Shown piece after piece: positions 6,243 through 6,417 of a DNA stretch of 6,417 nucleotides. Made by a program: the position numbers and the translations under genes. The notes under the pieces were generated by a model. It searched no databases. It was given only the letters and a program-made list of their open reading frames with translations, and had not been told where the DNA came from. Source of the stretch: Candidatus Rokubacteria bacterium RIFCSPLOWO2_02_FULL_72_37 (GTDB taxonomy: Bacteria; Methylomirabilota; Methylomirabilia; Rokubacteriales; CSP1-6); contig MGCE01000174.1 of assembly GCA_001790315.1 (NCBI GenBank), forward strand, positions 2,432 to 8,848, read 5' to 3'. Position 1 is the stretch's first letter, and each line of letters begins with the position of its first letter.

Positions 6243-6417
6243 GTGAACGACGACAGCGGCCTGACGGCGGCGCTCGCCGTCGACCTCGACGGCAGCTACG
6301 AGCGGGTCGTCCTGGGATTCCAGGACCGTCTCTACGCCTTCGCCCTGCGGATGTGCGGCGACGCTCGCGACGCCGAGGAGATCACGCAGGACGCCCTCGT
6401 CAGGGCTCACCGGGCCC
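6243..6417 (+). CDS. ECF-type RNA polymerase sigma factor, N-terminal part (runs off the window)
   Basis: Fifty-eight codons are visible. Residues 16-58 match sigma-70 region 2, which binds core polymerase and the -10 element: GSYERVVLGFQDRLYAFALR, then MCGDARDAEEITQDALVRAHRA, with the usual CGDxxDAEEITQD helix. The small N-terminal extension and this motif indicate an extracytoplasmic-function (group 4) factor. The GTG at 6243 is chosen because GGAGG (6231-6235) lies 7 bases upstream and no ATG fits. Region 4 and any anti-sigma partner lie beyond the window. The upstream region carries paired ECF-type promoters facing each other, pointing to autoregulation and control of the divergent EamA gene. 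Confidence 0.85.
   Translation, partial: MNDDSGLTAALAVDLDGSYERVVLGFQDRLYAFALRMCGDARDAEEITQDALVRAHRA

Noticed and set aside
6100..6246. Possible small + strand gene ending in TGA that overlaps the sigma factor GTG
   Set aside because: The GTGA overlap is attractive, but the frame has no ribosome site, a Pro/Arg-rich composition, and its ATG lies upstream of the predicted transcription start.
5661..6410. Long - strand open frame across the EamA start and the sigma factor
   Set aside because: Only the portion from the ATG at 6101 to about 5979 resembles a protein family; the upstream part is antisense to the sigma factor gene and the downstream part is non-protein-like.

Overview
The window is about two-thirds G+C, with dense genes, mostly G or C at third codon positions and strong GGAGG-type ribosome sites. 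It carries a sigma-54 regulator, a divergent sigma-54-type promoter and an ECF sigma factor. This suggests a high-GC, probably free-living Gram-negative-type bacterium. The gene flavour reminds me of soil or sediment lineages such as Rokubacteria/Methylomirabilota or Deltaproteobacteria, but there is no rRNA or marker gene to prove it.

Layout. The left 3.7 kb is transcribed leftward. In transcription order it holds: a full-length AhpD/carboxymuconolactone decarboxylase (CMD)-family gene (3719-3201); a truncated second copy of its 3' part (3186-2878); a membrane-domain/alpha-beta-hydrolase fusion (2863-1367); a MOSC-domain protein (1291-650); a cupin (463-98); and the first 29 codons of a ThyX-like gene (88-1). 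Terminator-like hairpins follow the stop codons of the hydrolase and MOSC genes, so this is probably two or three transcription units.

The 233-bp divergent region 3720-3952 looks like a complete sigma-54 control region. A GG-N10-GC promoter (3800-3815) points at the CMD gene, an IHF-like site lies at 3832-3844, and a dyad cluster (3894-3936) sits about 105-147 bp upstream of the predicted start of transcription. The cluster lies directly before the divergent gene 3953-5566, which encodes a GAF-AAA+-Fis enhancer-binding protein with four clustered cysteines in its sensor domain. The simplest reading is a self-contained switch: the regulator senses a signal, binds the dyads and turns on the CMD-hydrolase operon, possibly for redox or electrophile defence.

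The right end is different. From 5567 to 6100 there is no intact gene, only the C-terminal piece of an unrecognised protein (+ strand, ending 5910 inside a perfect 10-bp hairpin) and the first ~41 codons of an EamA-type transporter (- strand). A + strand ECF sigma factor begins at 6243 and runs off the window. Between the EamA start and the sigma factor lie two copies of one ECF-type promoter (CTGGAACACG-N13-CCGTTGC) in opposite, face-to-face orientation, as expected if the sigma factor controls itself and its divergent neighbour.

The two strongest leads are the exact 323-bp tandem duplication (2869-3191 / 3192-3514), which builds a new translatable CMD fragment by re-using the hydrolase's ribosome site at the same 5-nt spacing, and the paired ECF promoters.
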